A DNA stretch of 64,000 nt, taken from positions 1,014,907-1,078,906 of the forward strand of contig CATQHW010000001.1 of NCBI GenBank assembly GCA_958296075.1, read 5' to 3'. The DNA is from an uncultured Spirochaetia bacterium. Lineage in GTDB: Bacteria; Spirochaetota; Spirochaetia; SZUA-6; Bin103. Below are positions 43,937-56,509 of this stretch, piece by piece (position 1 is the stretch's first letter; every line of letters begins with the position of its first letter). The notes under the pieces are model-generated. The model did not search any database. It saw nothing but the letters and a program-made list of their open reading frames with translations, and was not told the origin of the DNA. Both the position numbers and the translations under genes were made by a program.

Positions 43937-44743
43937 CTATGCCTGCATGACCGGATCGCGCAGGCCCACCCGTTCCTTGAGCTTCTTGACGCCGGCAAGC
44001 CCTCCGTCCAGGCGCAGCGCCCGCTGCAGGTAGCGCCGCGCCGCCTGCAGGTTGCCCGCGTCGGTGTATATCTCCGCGATGCGCTTGCAGAAGAACGCCG
44101 ACTCCCGGTCCGACAGGTTGAGATCTATCAATTCCTCGATGCGGCGGACCGAGTCGACCGGCGATGCGGCGCCGGCCATCTTGAAGCACGCCACGTCGCG
44201 CATGCGCTCGACCACCTCCGCGATGAAGTGGCGGAAGTAGGGCCGCGCCGCCTCCGCATGGTAGACCCGGAGGTAGTATTCGCACGCCTTGTCGTACTCG
44301 CCGTCGCGCTCCAGCGCCTCCGCCAGAAGATAGGCGCAGTCCATGAAGTCGTCGTAGTCGAGCAGCGACGCCAGATCGGAGCCGATACGCGACTCGAGCT
44401 GACCGAAAGTGGCCAGCGCCTCCCGATCGCGGGAACGCATCAGGTCGTAGAGCACCAGCTTGGCCAAGCTTACCGGATCGGCGCGGGAACGCAGGAACGA
44501 CCGGTAGTCGAAGCGATGCCGGCGCAGGGTATGGGCATGGAGCCGGTCGTACTCGCTGCGCCGCTCCCGATCGCCGAGCACGCGGTAGGCATCGAGCAGC
44601 AGCCGCATGCGCGTTTCCGACTGGTCGTCGTCGAGCACCGTCAGGTCGGGATGCAACTCCTTGGCGCGGTGCCGGAAACAGCGCTTGATCCGCTCCTGCG
44701 AGTCTGCCGGGTCGGCTCCCAGGACCTGGTAGTAGTCGTCCAC
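43937..44743 (-). CDS. J-domain (DnaJ-like) protein with TPR-like C-terminal part
   Basis: 268 residues from a GTG at 44743, chosen because the J domain then starts at the N-terminus (DDYYQVLGADPADSQERIK). The HPD motif that stimulates DnaK is intact (RAKELHPDLTVL, about residue 33-35), followed by DAYRVLGDRERRSEYDR. There are no G/F, zinc-finger or C-terminal DnaJ domains; residues about 110-255 are helical with TPR character (CAYLLAEALERDGEYDKACE, IYTDAGNLQAARRYLQRAL). It probably targets Hsp70 to particular clients. Reading upstream of 44743 would collide with the divergent membrane-protein start. It precedes the parvulin gene by 29 bp. Confidence 0.85.
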   Translation of the reverse strand: MDDYYQVLGADPADSQERIKRCFRHRAKELHPDLTVLDDDQSETRMRLLLDAYRVLGDRERRSEYDRLHAHTLRRHRFDYRSFLRSRADPVSLAKLVLYDLMRSRDREALATFGQLESRIGSDLASLLDYDDFMDCAYLLAEALERDGEYDKACEYYLRVYHAEAARPYFRHFIAEVVERMRDVACFKMAGAASPVDSVRRIEELIDLNLSDRESAFFCKRIAEIYTDAGNLQAARRYLQRALRLDGGLAGVKKLKERVGLRDPVMQA

Positions 44744-44828
44744 CCGCTCGGTCCCCGCGCCAGGGTAGCCGCGCTCTGCCCGCCGGTCAAATTGAGCTTG
44801 GCGCCGCCGGCGGGTAGACTGTGCGCGC

Positions 44829-45692
44829 ATGTTCCCGTTTCTCATCAAGAAGGCGTTTTTCGACATGTGGGACAACCTGTTCCGCATCTTCGCCCTCAAC
44901 CTGGGGTACGTGCTGATCATCAGCGGGACCGGCTTCCTGCTCAGCGCAGTAGCGGCAACGCAGCTCGCCTACTTCGCCGTTCTGATCATCGGCTGCGCGG
45001 CGCTCTCGGTCTTCACCATGGGCACGGCGGCGATCGCCAGCTCGCTCGCCGACTACAAGACCCCGGAGTGGAAGATGTTCGTCGACGCGATCCGCGCCCG
45101 CTGGCTGCCGGCCGTGCTGCTGGTAGCGGTCAACGCGGCGGTATTCCTGTTCCTGATGATGATCGCGGTGCCGGTCTACACCCAGTCGACGATCGGCTTG
45201 GTCGCGCTCGGCCTGTTGGGCTGGACGTCGGTGTTCTGGCTGCTGGCATCGCAGGCGTTCTTCCCGCTCATCACGCGGCTGGCCGACCCGTTCGGGAAGA
45301 CGATACGCAAGTGCTTCACGCTGCTGTTCGACAACACCAGCTTCATGGTCGGCCTGTTCATCGCGCTGAACGTATCGGCCCCGTACCTGATCGCTCTGTT
45401 CCTGCTGCTGTTCCTGTCGGCCCCGACCCGCCTGTTGGCATTCGGATCGCCGATGCTGCTGCTGCCCGGACCGGCCAGCGCGGTGCTGCTGCTGACGGTC
45501 GCCTTCAAGCTGCGCATGTACAAGTACGACTACCTGGAAGAACGGCAGCAGGCGACCGGCGAGGAGGAAGCCGGGCGGGCAGGCCGCAGGCGGCGCCGGG
45601 TACGCATACCGTGGGATGCGCTGCTGGCTGAGGATCGGGAGCAGGTCGGGGTGCGCACGCTGCGCGGGATGATCTTTCCCTGGAAGGAATAG
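44829..45692 (+). CDS. Polytopic membrane protein with a conserved-looking basic C-terminal tail
   Basis: 287 residues. About five hydrophobic segments: IFALNLGYVLIISGTGFLLS, FAVLIIGCAALSVFTMGTAA, LPAVLLVAVNAAVFLFLMMI, IGLVALGLLGWTSVFWLLAS and LIALFLLLFLSAP-like. The N-terminus (FPFLIKKAFFDMWDNLFRI) is reminiscent of YesL/DUF624-type proteins. The soluble tail (about 235-287) is Arg-rich and ends TLRGMIFPWKE; I recall similar tails in spirochaete membrane proteins, but cannot check. Function unknown. It is divergent from the J-domain gene and convergent with the flavodoxin-like gene (16-bp gap). Confidence 0.7.
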   Translation: MFPFLIKKAFFDMWDNLFRIFALNLGYVLIISGTGFLLSAVAATQLAYFAVLIIGCAALSVFTMGTAAIASSLADYKTPEWKMFVDAIRARWLPAVLLVAVNAAVFLFLMMIAVPVYTQSTIGLVALGLLGWTSVFWLLASQAFFPLITRLADPFGKTIRKCFTLLFDNTSFMVGLFIALNVSAPYLIALFLLLFLSAPTRLLAFGSPMLLLPGPASAVLLLTVAFKLRMYKYDYLEERQQATGEEEAGRAGRRRRRVRIPWDALLAEDREQVGVRTLRGMIFPWKE

Positions 45693-45708
45693 ACCGCTGC
45701 GCGGCCGG

Positions 45709-46119
45709 TCAGCCGACGCGCAGGTGAGAGCCGATCGCCCGAGCCTCCTCCGGTGACTTCAGCACCCCGGAGTTCTTCAGGTACATGCCCTCGTGCTCCA
45801 TCGCCCGCATCAGCCGTATCAGGGCGCGGTTGGACCCCAGAAACGACTTGGCCACAAATGCGTAGCACCGCTTTCCCTGTATCAGACCGGCGGAAGACAG
45901 GAACGACGCCACGCGAGCCGGTATCTTCCCGGTGATCGACAGCGACTCGGTCCCCACGACGGCGTACTGGTGAGCCGTCAGCTTGGAGTGGACGTCGCGG
46001 ATGCCGTCGATCAGCTCGACCTGATGGCCTTGCGACTCGAGACCGGCCTCCAGCCCGCGAGCCAGCGCCAGGAGGCCCTGCCGGTTGCGGTCGGCGAAGA
46101 ATATTACCCCCACGCGCAT
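45709..46119 (-). CDS. Flavodoxin-like fold protein without an obvious FMN loop
   Basis: 136 residues from the ATG at 46119, at which the first strand starts (MRVGVIFFADRNRQGLLALA). Strand-helix alternation continues with LTAHQYAVVGTESLSITGKI, VASFLSSAGLIQGKRCYAFV and ALIRLMRAMEHEGMYLKNSG, as in flavodoxin/NAD(P)H-dependent reductases. The phosphate loop normally S/T-x-T-G-N-T is FFADRNRQG here, so FMN binding is uncertain. It is 9 bp from the divergent lipoprotein start, implying overlapping promoters. Confidence 0.55.
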   Translation of the reverse strand: MRVGVIFFADRNRQGLLALARGLEAGLESQGHQVELIDGIRDVHSKLTAHQYAVVGTESLSITGKIPARVASFLSSAGLIQGKRCYAFVAKSFLGSNRALIRLMRAMEHEGMYLKNSGVLKSPEEARAIGSHLRVG

Positions 46120-46128
46120 ACCCGCAGT

Positions 46129-47289
46129 GTGCCGCACGGCGGCGGCGTTCGGCTACGCCCCCCGAACGCGGCCCGCGGTCGAGCGCTGACGGCGCTGCTG
46201 GTCGCGTTCACGGTGGTCACCGCCTGCGGGCCGCGGCCGCCGGGCGGACTGCCGCCGCGCCACATCGCCGTGCTGAGCGAGGACCAGGTCGCGGCGCCGA
46301 TGACGGTGGCCGCGGTGGACGGTGAACTGCACGTGCTGTTCGCCAACCTCGACACGTTGACGCTGCAGCTCGCGCGGCTCGACCCCCACCGCAACCGGCA
46401 CACCCTGGAGAACGTCGACGCGGTAGGCATCTATCCGGCCGACCTCGCGGCGTTCGGCGTGCACGCCTACGCCGTGCACGACGGCCGGCAGCACGTGATC
46501 TACCTCGATCAGCAGCAGGCGGACGTGCTGATCCCGAAGTGGATATATCGCGACGCGGGTGACCGCGACTGGTGGGTCGTCACGCCGGTGTTCGACGGGA
46601 CCCCCCGCGCGTTGCTGCCGCAGGAGTCGGGCGATCCGCTGCTGGTCACGGCGACCCCGGCCGGCGCGTCCGTGATCGAGATCGCCGCCGTCTCCGGTCT
46701 GGGCCGGCATCGGCCGGAGGGGATGGGGGATCACCCACGCGTCGTCTGGCCGCTCGCGTGCGCCGGCCGCGCATCCTTCGTCGCGCTGTCGGCCGGCGAC
46801 ACCCTGGCCTGGCACGGCGACGCCGGAGCGGCGCAGCCGTTGCTACACGGCGCCGGCGCCCACTACGCCGCGTGCGCCGGCGGGACGCCCCACGTCCTGT
46901 GGCACGTACCGTCCACGAGCGAGGTGCTGTTCGCGCCGCTGACCGACGACGGGTTGGGGCCCACGACCGCCGTTACGCTGGCGATCGGCACCACGTCGGT
47001 CTATTTCCTGCCGCACCGGGACGGGTTCAGCTTTGTCATCGACGAGCACGTTGGCGCCGACGCCGGCGCCGGGGGGGGAGCGGGGCGCCATCGGATCGCC
47101 CTGATCCATCCTGACGACCAGCGGAGCCAGCCGGGCGGCTACCGCAAGTCGGTACTGATCGACGCCGCCGACCCGCACGGTTTCGCGGCGGCCCACCTCG
47201 ACGGGCTGCTGGTCATCGTCGAGCGCCGTTCCGGCGAGCCGGCGGAATCGCCGGCCGGTCTGCGGGCGGTAATCTACGCGCTCCCGTAA
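46129..47289 (+). CDS. Predicted lipoprotein, beta-propeller-like
   Basis: 386 residues from a GTG at 46129. The N-terminus has a basic stretch, then ALTALLVAFTVVTAC, a lipobox-like signal (VTAC) and a Pro/Gly-rich linker. The mature part is strand-rich with regularly spaced short blocks (DGELHVLFANLDTLTLQLAR, AYAVHDGRQHVIYLDQQQAD, RASFVALSAGDTLAWHGD, TPHVLWHVPSTSEVLFAP), suggesting a propeller. I do not recognise the family. It ends 31 bp before the 3' end of the ATP synthase operon on the other strand; no terminator hairpin was recognised in that gap. Confidence 0.6.
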   Translation: MPHGGGVRLRPPNAARGRALTALLVAFTVVTACGPRPPGGLPPRHIAVLSEDQVAAPMTVAAVDGELHVLFANLDTLTLQLARLDPHRNRHTLENVDAVGIYPADLAAFGVHAYAVHDGRQHVIYLDQQQADVLIPKWIYRDAGDRDWWVVTPVFDGTPRALLPQESGDPLLVTATPAGASVIEIAAVSGLGRHRPEGMGDHPRVVWPLACAGRASFVALSAGDTLAWHGDAGAAQPLLHGAGAHYAACAGGTPHVLWHVPSTSEVLFAPLTDDGLGPTTAVTLAIGTTSVYFLPHRDGFSFVIDEHVGADAGAGGGAGRHRIALIHPDDQRSQPGGYRKSVLIDAADPHGFAAAHLDGLLVIVERRSGEPAESPAGLRAVIYALP

Positions 47290-47320
47290 GGCGGCCGGCG
47301 GCGTACGAAACGTGCCGGAG

Positions 47321-47746
47321 CTACGGCCCCGGCGCTCCGGAGGCCGACCGCCGGTGGCTCTGCGCGACCTGCAGCCGCGCCTCCGAATGCATGAGCGCGT
47401 GGAGGGCGGCCTCGAACGCGGCCGACTCACCGGCGCGCTCCATGTGCTCCTGCGCGGCCCGGCGGGCATCCCGCGCCAGCTCCAGATCGATCTCGTGGGC
47501 ATGCTCGGCCGTATCGGCCAACACGACCACGTGGTCGGGCTGCACCTCCATGAAACCGCCGCCGATGGCGATGAATCGGGGCTCCTGACCCGCGATCCGC
47601 ACCTCCATCGCGCCGGGCTTGAGCTTCGACATGAGCGGCGCGTGATTCGGCAGAATCCCCAGGACGCCGCCGGCGCCCGGCGCGATGACCATCTCCACCT
47701 GCGCGTCGAACGCGCGGCGTTCGGTGGTGATGATCTCCAGCCGCAT
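47321..47746 (-). CDS. atpC: F-type ATP synthase epsilon subunit
   Basis: 141 residues from the ATG at 47746 (a GTG two codons earlier is possible). The N-terminal beta-sandwich reads MRLEIITTERRAFDAQVEMV, PGAGGVLGILPNHAPLMSKL and FIAIGGGFMEVQPDHVVVLA, followed by a C-terminal helical pair and a disordered tail (SHRRSASGAPGP). It couples rotation to catalysis and can inhibit ATP hydrolysis. It is the last gene of the operon, 7 bp after atpD. Confidence 0.95.
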   Translation of the reverse strand: MRLEIITTERRAFDAQVEMVIAPGAGGVLGILPNHAPLMSKLKPGAMEVRIAGQEPRFIAIGGGFMEVQPDHVVVLADTAEHAHEIDLELARDARRAAQEHMERAGESAAFEAALHALMHSEARLQVAQSHRRSASGAPGP

Positions 47747-47753
47747 CGACACG

Positions 47754-49199
<1,446 letters not shown>

Positions 49200-50093
49200 T
49201 TATGACGCCAGCGCCTCGGCCCCGCCGACGATGTCGAGTATCTCGGTGGTGATCGCTTCCTGCCGAGCCTTGTTGTAGGCGAGCCGCAGGTCGCCCACCA
49301 GATCGTCGGCGTTCTGGGTGGCGTTGCGCATCGCCACCATGCGCGCCGAATGCTCGCTGGCCAGACTCTCCAGAATCGCCTGGTAGACCTGCAGCGCGGT
49401 GAAGCGCGGCACGATCGTATTCACCAGCTCGGCGTAGCCCTGCTCGTAGATGTACGGGTTGGTGTGCTCGGGCGAATCGCAATGCAGGAACTCGGCCAGC
49501 ACGCGGCTGCCCGGGTCGCCGGTGCGGACCGGCAGGAGCTGCCGCACCACCGGCTCCTGGCGCAGTACGTTGATGAAGTCGCTGTAGGCGATGTAGACGC
49601 GGTCGACCTCTTTGCCAAGAAAGGCGTCGATCGCCACGCGGGCGATCGGTGCCACGTCGGCCTCGCCGGGCCGGCTCGGCAGGGAGACGAACTCGGCCAG
49701 CAGATCGCAGCCGCCGCGCAGCAGCAGATCACGGCCCTTGCGGCCGACCGCGATCGCCTTTACCTGGAACGAGTTGCCCTGAATGAAGCGCATCGCCGCG
49801 CGCACCACGTTGGTGTTGTAGGCGCCGGCCAGACCGCGGTCGCCGGTGATCAGCACCAGCCCCGCCGTGCGGGTGGCCGCCGGCTCGGCGAGCAGCGGGT
49901 GATGGTCGCCGCCCACCATCGCCGTCAGGCGGATCAGCACCTCCCACGCCTTGGCGGCGTACGGGCGCGACGCCATCGCCTGGTCCTGCGCCCGCTTCAT
50001 CCGCGAGGCCGCCACCAACTCCATGGCGCGAGTCACCTGCGCGATGTTGCTCACGCTGCGGATACGGCGCCGGATCTCGCGGACCGATGCCAC
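49200..50093 (-). CDS. atpG: F-type ATP synthase gamma subunit
   Basis: 297 residues. The N-terminal coiled-coil helix (REIRRRIRSVSNIAQVTRAM, ELVAASRMKRAQ) and the C-terminal helix (ASEHSARMVAMRNATQNADD, YNKARQEAITTEILDIVGGA) that form the rotor shaft are both conserved. It transmits c-ring rotation to the alpha3-beta3 head. It starts 5 bp after the end of atpA. Confidence 0.97.
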   Translation of the reverse strand: MASVREIRRRIRSVSNIAQVTRAMELVAASRMKRAQDQAMASRPYAAKAWEVLIRLTAMVGGDHHPLLAEPAATRTAGLVLITGDRGLAGAYNTNVVRAAMRFIQGNSFQVKAIAVGRKGRDLLLRGGCDLLAEFVSLPSRPGEADVAPIARVAIDAFLGKEVDRVYIAYSDFINVLRQEPVVRQLLPVRTGDPGSRVLAEFLHCDSPEHTNPYIYEQGYAELVNTIVPRFTALQVYQAILESLASEHSARMVAMRNATQNADDLVGDLRLAYNKARQEAITTEILDIVGGAEALAS

Positions 50094-50098
50094 GTCGC

Positions 50099-51652
<1,554 letters not shown>

Positions 51653-51688
51653 CGGCTTGATCAATCCCCGTCCGTTCAGTCGGTCTGT

Positions 51689-52216
51689 TCAGTTGGCCCG
51701 CCGCAGCGCGCCGTCGAGTTCGCGCAACCGTGCGGCGACGGTGCCGTCGATTACCTCGTCCCCGACCCGGATGAGCAGCCCGCCGATCAACTGCGGATCG
51801 ACCTCATAGCTGACCTGCAGGTCGCCGCCGTACCGGCTCCTGACCGACCGCTCCACCTGCTGCCGCGTCGCCTCATCGAGCTCCACGGCGGTCATCACGG
51901 TCGCCAGCCGCGCCGACGGCCCCGCGGTCGCCAGCCGCTCCAGGCTGGCGAGCACGCGCGGCAGGAGCGCCACGTCGCGGTTGGACACCAGTGTGCCGAA
52001 GAAGCGCCGTACCGCCGCCGGCGCGGCGGCCGGAATCATCCGCTCCAGGCGTCGCCGGCGGTCCGCGAACGGCGTGCTCCGATCGTCGAGTGCTTCGGCG
52101 GCCGAACGGTCCGCCTCCAGCGCCCGGTTTACCGCTCGCAGCGAGCCGATCCACTCCTCCAGAGCGATGCCGAAGCAGGCGCTGGCGTAGCGCTCCGCCA
52201 GATCACCGGGGGTCAC
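51689..52216 (-). CDS. atpH: F-type ATP synthase delta subunit
   Basis: 175 residues. The N-terminal helical domain starts DLAERYASACFGIALEEWIG, and the C-terminal strand region reads SVRSRYGGDLQVSYEVDPQL, IGGLLIRVGDEVIDGTVAAR-LREL, the family signature. It joins the peripheral stalk to F1. The ATG overlaps the atpF stop (ATGA), and atpA follows 36 bp later. Confidence 0.95.
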   Translation of the reverse strand: MTPGDLAERYASACFGIALEEWIGSLRAVNRALEADRSAAEALDDRSTPFADRRRRLERMIPAAAPAAVRRFFGTLVSNRDVALLPRVLASLERLATAGPSARLATVMTAVELDEATRQQVERSVRSRYGGDLQVSYEVDPQLIGGLLIRVGDEVIDGTVAARLRELDGALRRAN

Positions 52217-52707
52217 TCATCACCACCGATGTCGGCCAGCACGCGATCGACCAGCGCCCGATGGGCCGCCGGGTCGACCGCTTCGGCTATCACCTTGCGG
52301 GCGATCAGCAGCCCCAGCTCTCCCGCCTCGCGCCGCAGCGCAGCGGCGACCTGCGCGCGCTCGCGCTCCGCATCTTCACGCGCGCGCGCCTTGATCCGCT
52401 CCGCCTCCTCGCGGGCGGCCTGCAGGACCTCACCACGCATCCGTTCGGTCGCCTCGGCGACCGCGCGCGCCTGCTGCTGCGCCTCCTCACGAGCTGCGGC
52501 CAGCTCCCGCTCGAAGTCGGCGCGCTGGCCTTGCGCTTCCTTCTGCGCGCGCTCGGCGGCCTCCAGCCCGTCCGCGATCTTCTGCCGGCGGCCGGCCAGC
52601 ATCGCCAAGACCGGCTTGTACAGGAACAGCCGCAACAGCACGACCAGCACGATGAAGTTGGCCGCGTAGGCGACCACTCCGAACGGCGCGATTCCGAGCG
52701 CTTCCAT
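52213..52707 (-). CDS. atpF: F-type ATP synthase b subunit
   Basis: 164 residues. A single N-terminal membrane helix (VVAYAANFIVLVVLLRLFLY) precedes a long Ala/Glu/Arg-rich coiled coil (about 35-140) and a C-terminal region ending VLADIGGDE. It forms the peripheral stalk. Only one b gene is visible, so the stalk is presumably a homodimer. It starts 29 bp after atpE and overlaps atpH by 4 bp. Confidence 0.95.
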   Translation of the reverse strand: MEALGIAPFGVVAYAANFIVLVVLLRLFLYKPVLAMLAGRRQKIADGLEAAERAQKEAQGQRADFERELAAAREEAQQQARAVAEATERMRGEVLQAAREEAERIKARAREDAERERAQVAAALRREAGELGLLIARKVIAEAVDPAAHRALVDRVLADIGGDE

Positions 52708-52736
52708 CTCCTACGAACCCATTCCCCCCGGTCGCC

Positions 52737-53045
<309 letters not shown>

Positions 53046-54017
53046 TCAGTGCTCGTGCTTGCCGGCGGCGACCGAGAAGAATACCAGGGCCAGCAGGAAG
53101 AAGACGATCGCCTGGATCAGGCCCACGAAGATCTCCAGGCCGAAGAAGACGACCACCAGGCCGAGCGGCACCAGGCTGGAGATCACGATCAGCACCACCT
53201 CGCCGGCGAACACGTTGCCGAACAACCGGAAGGAGAAGGAGATGATCCGCACCAGCTCGCCGATCCCCTCCAGCACGCCGACGAACAGGTCGATCGCCCA
53301 GGTGCCGAAACCCTTGCGGCGCAGGCCGCCCAGCGGCAGGAAGTTGGAGAAGTAGCGCGCGCCGTGCGAACGCAGGCCGAACCACTGCGTGAGGATCACC
53401 GTGATCAACGCCAGCGCCAGGGTCATGTTGAGATCGGACGAGGGGGCGCGCAGGAACGGCACGATCATCACGTGATCGCCATGCTCGTCGTGGCCGGCGG
53501 CGGCCGCGTCGTCCTGCCCCGGGCCGTGCAGCGGCTCCAGGTCATCGAAGTCGCCGCCGATCAACACCGCGCGCGGGATGCCGAAGCGCTCGGCGTCGGG
53601 CGCGATGCCCCCGTCGGACGTCGAGTGGGCCGGCCCGATCGCCCCCAGGAACGGGGTGAGCAGGCTGAACATGTTGACGACGATCAGGTAGAGGAAGATG
53701 GTGGCGACGATCGGAAAGAAGGTCTCCGCCCAGCGTTTGGGGGCGGCGTCCTTGATCATTTTGTCCAGCCCCTCGATGACGCTCTCCACCGCGTTCTGCA
53801 CGCCGCCCGGCCGTTCCTTGAGGCGCCGTCCCAGGAAGAAGGCGAAGACCACGAACGCGGCGGACAGCATGATGGAGGTCAGCAAGGCGTTGGTGAAGAC
53901 CGGGCCGAGCCCGATCGGCTCCGCCGCCACCGAGATGGCGGCCTGGTCCGACGGGAAGATCACGAACCCGACGACGACCACGGCGGCGACCGCCAGGACG
54001 ATCAGGAGCGCCTTCAC
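53046..54017 (-). CDS. atpB: F-type ATP synthase a subunit
   Basis: 323 residues with an N-terminal hydrophobic segment (LLIVLAVAAVVVVGFVIF) and five further helices. The essential Arg is in SFSFRLFGNVFAGEVVL. A polar insert at about residues 135-195 contains an acidic, His-rich stretch (GPGQDDAAAAGHDEHGDHV) between helices; a longer extramembrane loop is common in some phyla, but the His/Asp cluster is unusual. It provides the proton half-channels. The start overlaps the secG stop (ATGA); no atpI gene is present. Confidence 0.96.
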   Translation of the reverse strand: MKALLIVLAVAAVVVVGFVIFPSDQAAISVAAEPIGLGPVFTNALLTSIMLSAAFVVFAFFLGRRLKERPGGVQNAVESVIEGLDKMIKDAAPKRWAETFFPIVATIFLYLIVVNMFSLLTPFLGAIGPAHSTSDGGIAPDAERFGIPRAVLIGGDFDDLEPLHGPGQDDAAAAGHDEHGDHVMIVPFLRAPSSDLNMTLALALITVILTQWFGLRSHGARYFSNFLPLGGLRRKGFGTWAIDLFVGVLEGIGELVRIISFSFRLFGNVFAGEVVLIVISSLVPLGLVVVFFGLEIFVGLIQAIVFFLLALVFFSVAAGKHEH

Positions 54018-54472
54018 GGACCCGGCCCGCTCCCGCCGGCGGAGCCGGCAGCCTCCGCCTGCCCGACGGTGCCGCTCGACGCTCCCTCTCCGGCCGCGGC
54101 GCCGGTCTGCTCGACGGCGGCTTCGGCCGTCGGCGCGGCGTCCGTCCCTTCAGCCGGCGCCGGCCGCACCCACCACCGGCCTTCCTCCGCCTCCAGCGAC
54201 TGCAGCCGCGCCCGCTCCAGGAAGTCGTCCCGGTCGGGCGTACGGTTGATCCACGCCAGGGCGAACGCGGCGACCAGAAACACGGCCCCCAGGATCGACG
54301 TGAACTTCGTCAACACGTTGCCGGTCCGGGAACCGAACGGCGAAGTGCCCTCCCCACCGCCGAACATGCCGCCGATGCCCTGCCCCTGATCGTCCTGAAT
54401 CAGCACGACCAGGACCAGCAGCAACGCGCTGGCGATGAAGACGGCCAGTATCAGTATTCCTGCGAGCGCCAT
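54014..54472 (-). CDS. secG: Preprotein translocase subunit SecG with extended C-terminal tail
   Basis: 152 residues. The two-helix SecG core occupies residues 1-75: ILILAVFIASALLLVLVVLI, the Gly-rich cytoplasmic loop QDDQGQGIGGMFGGGEG, TSPFGSRTGNVLTKFTS and LGAVFLVAAFALAWINR. The remaining 75 residues are a hydrophilic Ala/Glu/Gly-rich tail of low complexity. SecG assists SecYEG protein export. It is placed between tpiA (24 bp) and atpB (overlap), the pgk-tpiA-secG order I recall from Treponema. Confidence 0.93.
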   Translation of the reverse strand: MALAGILILAVFIASALLLVLVVLIQDDQGQGIGGMFGGGEGTSPFGSRTGNVLTKFTSILGAVFLVAAFALAWINRTPDRDDFLERARLQSLEAEEGRWWVRPAPAEGTDAAPTAEAAVEQTGAAAGEGASSGTVGQAEAAGSAGGSGPGP

Positions 54473-54496
54473 TCCGCATCCATTATAAGGGAACGA

Positions 54497-55303
54497 TCAC
54501 CATGAGGGCACGACCGTCGCGAACGAAGCCGCCTGAAGCGATGCGCCGCCGACCAGCAGGCCGTCGACATCCTCCTGCGCCAGCAGCGCGGCGGCGTTGT
54601 CCGGTTTCACCGATCCGCCGTACTGGATGATCAGCGCCTGCGCGGCCTCGCCGCCGGCGGCGGCCGCCACCGTCGCGCGGATTCGAGCGTGCATCCTTCG
54701 CGCGTCCTCCGGTGTGGCGGTGCGCCCGGTGCCGATCGCCCAGACCGGCTCGTAGGCGATCTGCAACGACGCCCGGCGGAGGTCGACCCGCGACACGACG
54801 GCGCCGACCTGCCGCGCGACGACCTCCTCGGCACGGCCGGCGTCACGCTCCGCGCCGGTCTCCCCCACGCACAGGGTCACCAGCAGACCGGCTTCAATGA
54901 CGCGCTGCACCTTGTCCAGCACTATGGCGTCGGTCTCCCCCTGGCCGTGACGCCGCTCCGAATGGCCGACTATGACCAGCTCCACGCCCGCGTCGGCCAG
55001 CATCGCCGCCGACACCTCGCCGGTGTGCGCCCCTTCGCGCGCGGCCGCCACATCCTGCGCGGCCAGCAGCACGCCGGATCCGCGAATCGCGTCGCGCACC
55101 ACGTCGATCGCCGTGAACGGCGGCGCCAGCGCCACCTGCACGCCGGCGCCGGGCGGCGCAAAGCCGGAACCTCCTGCTACGGAACGCCGCGCGGCCAGCG
55201 CCCGCACCACGCTGGCTGCCAGCTCGCGCGAGGCGGCGCGCAGCAGGTTCATCTTCCAGTTGCCGGTGATCAGCACGCCGCGGCGCACGCCGGACTCAGC
55301 CAC
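54497..55303 (-). CDS. tpiA: Triosephosphate isomerase
   Basis: 268 residues from a GTG at 55303 that overlaps the end of pgk by 8 bp. Catalytic residues are visible in GNWKMN (Lys), VIVGHSERR (His) and [11 protein letters not shown] (Glu); phosphate-binding loops are IIQYGGSVK and [10 protein letters not shown]. It interconverts dihydroxyacetone phosphate and glyceraldehyde 3-phosphate. A short insert (about 33-48, [15 protein letters not shown]) precedes [10 protein letters not shown]. Confidence 0.97.
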   Translation of the reverse strand: MAESGVRRGVLITGNWKMNLLRAASRELAASVVRALAARRSVAGGSGFAPPGAGVQVALAPPFTAIDVVRDAIRGSGVLLAAQDVAAAREGAHTGEVSAAMLADAGVELVIVGHSERRHGQGETDAIVLDKVQRVIEAGLLVTLCVGETGAERDAGRAEEVVARQVGAVVSRVDLRRASLQIAYEPVWAIGTGRTATPEDARRMHARIRATVAAAAGGEAAQALIIQYGGSVKPDNAAALLAQEDVDGLLVGGASLQAASFATVVPSW

Positions 55304-56489
55304 AAAGCGCCGCCACTCCCGGCAAGGTACGGCCTTCGAGCAACTCCAGGGAAGCGCCGCCGCCGGTGGAGACGTGGTCGATGCCGGCGACGATGCCGAG
55401 CGCCTGCAGGGCGGCGACCGAGTCGCCGCCGCCGACCACGGTGTGGGCGGGACTGTCGACGACCGCCTGCGCGACCGCCTGCGTGCCGCCGCGAAACCGA
55501 TCGATCTCGGTGACCCCCATCGGACCGTTCCACAGCACCGTGCCGGCGGACGCGATCCGCTCCCCGAACGCGCACGCGGTGCGCGGGCCGATGTCCACGC
55601 CGGCCAGCCGGTCCGGGATCTCGCGCGCGGCGACCGCAACCGCCCTGCGGGCGGCCGCCGTGTCGATCGGCGGGATGGCGGCGAGGTGATCGTCCGGCAG
55701 CAGCACCGGCACGCGGCGAGCCGCCGCGGCATCGAGCAGTTGCGCGGCGGGCCGCACCGCATCCTCCTCCTTGAGCGACGCGCCCACCGCCGCCCCTTGC
55801 GCGGCCAGGAACGTATAGGCCATGCCGCCGCCGATCAGTATGGCGTCGACCCGCTCCAGGAGACTGCGGAGGACGCCGATCTTGGAGGAGACCTTGGCAC
55901 CGCCGACCACCAGCACGAACGGCGCGGCGGGCCGGGCCAGCAGGCCGCCAAGCTCCTCCACTTCGCGCTGCAACAGCAGCCCCGCCCCCTTGGCGTGCGC
56001 CGGCAGGAGCGCCGGCACGCCGACCGTGGAGGCGTGCGCGCGGTGCGCGGCGCCGAACGCGTCGTTGACGTAGACCTGCCCAAGCTTCGCCAACCGGGCG
56101 GCGAAGCGCCCGTCGTTGGCTTGCTCGCCGGGGTGGAACCGCACGTTCTCAAGCATCAGCACCTCGCCCGCGCCGAGCTGCGCGGCGGCCGTCTCCGCAG
56201 ACGGCCCGACGCAGTCGGCCGCGGTCCGTACCGGCGCGCCGAGCACGGCCGCCAGCCGCTGCGCCACCGTCCCCATACGGAGTCCCGCCTCCGGCGCGCC
56301 GGACGGACGGCCCAGGTGGCTCATCAGCACCAGCCGCGCCCCGCGCCGATCGAGCACCGCCCGGATCGTCGGCAGCGTGGCGCGGATGCGCGCGTCGTCG
56401 GCGACCTGTCCGCCGGCGAGCGGTACGTTGAAGTCGACCCGCATCAGGACCGTTCGCTCCCGCAGTTCGAGCTCGCCCAGGGTGCGCAT
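55296..56489 (-). CDS. pgk: Phosphoglycerate kinase
   Basis: 397 residues from the ATG at 56489, the usual start ([20 protein letters not shown] follows). A GTG at 56513 that overlaps the corC stop is an in-frame alternative and would add 8 residues. Motifs: [46 protein letters not shown] and [23 protein letters not shown]. It makes ATP from 1,3-bisphosphoglycerate. It is directly followed by tpiA and preceded by corC. Confidence 0.98.
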   Translation of the reverse strand: MRTLGELELRERTVLMRVDFNVPLAGGQVADDARIRATLPTIRAVLDRRGARLVLMSHLGRPSGAPEAGLRMGTVAQRLAAVLGAPVRTAADCVGPSAETAAAQLGAGEVLMLENVRFHPGEQANDGRFAARLAKLGQVYVNDAFGAAHRAHASTVGVPALLPAHAKGAGLLLQREVEELGGLLARPAAPFVLVVGGAKVSSKIGVLRSLLERVDAILIGGGMAYTFLAAQGAAVGASLKEEDAVRPAAQLLDAAAARRVPVLLPDDHLAAIPPIDTAAARRAVAVAAREIPDRLAGVDIGPRTACAFGERIASAGTVLWNGPMGVTEIDRFRGGTQAVAQAVVDSPAHTVVGGGDSVAALQALGIVAGIDHVSTGGGASLELLEGRTLPGVAALCG

Positions 56490-56509
56490 CCGCGATGCCG
56501 CGCCGCCGC

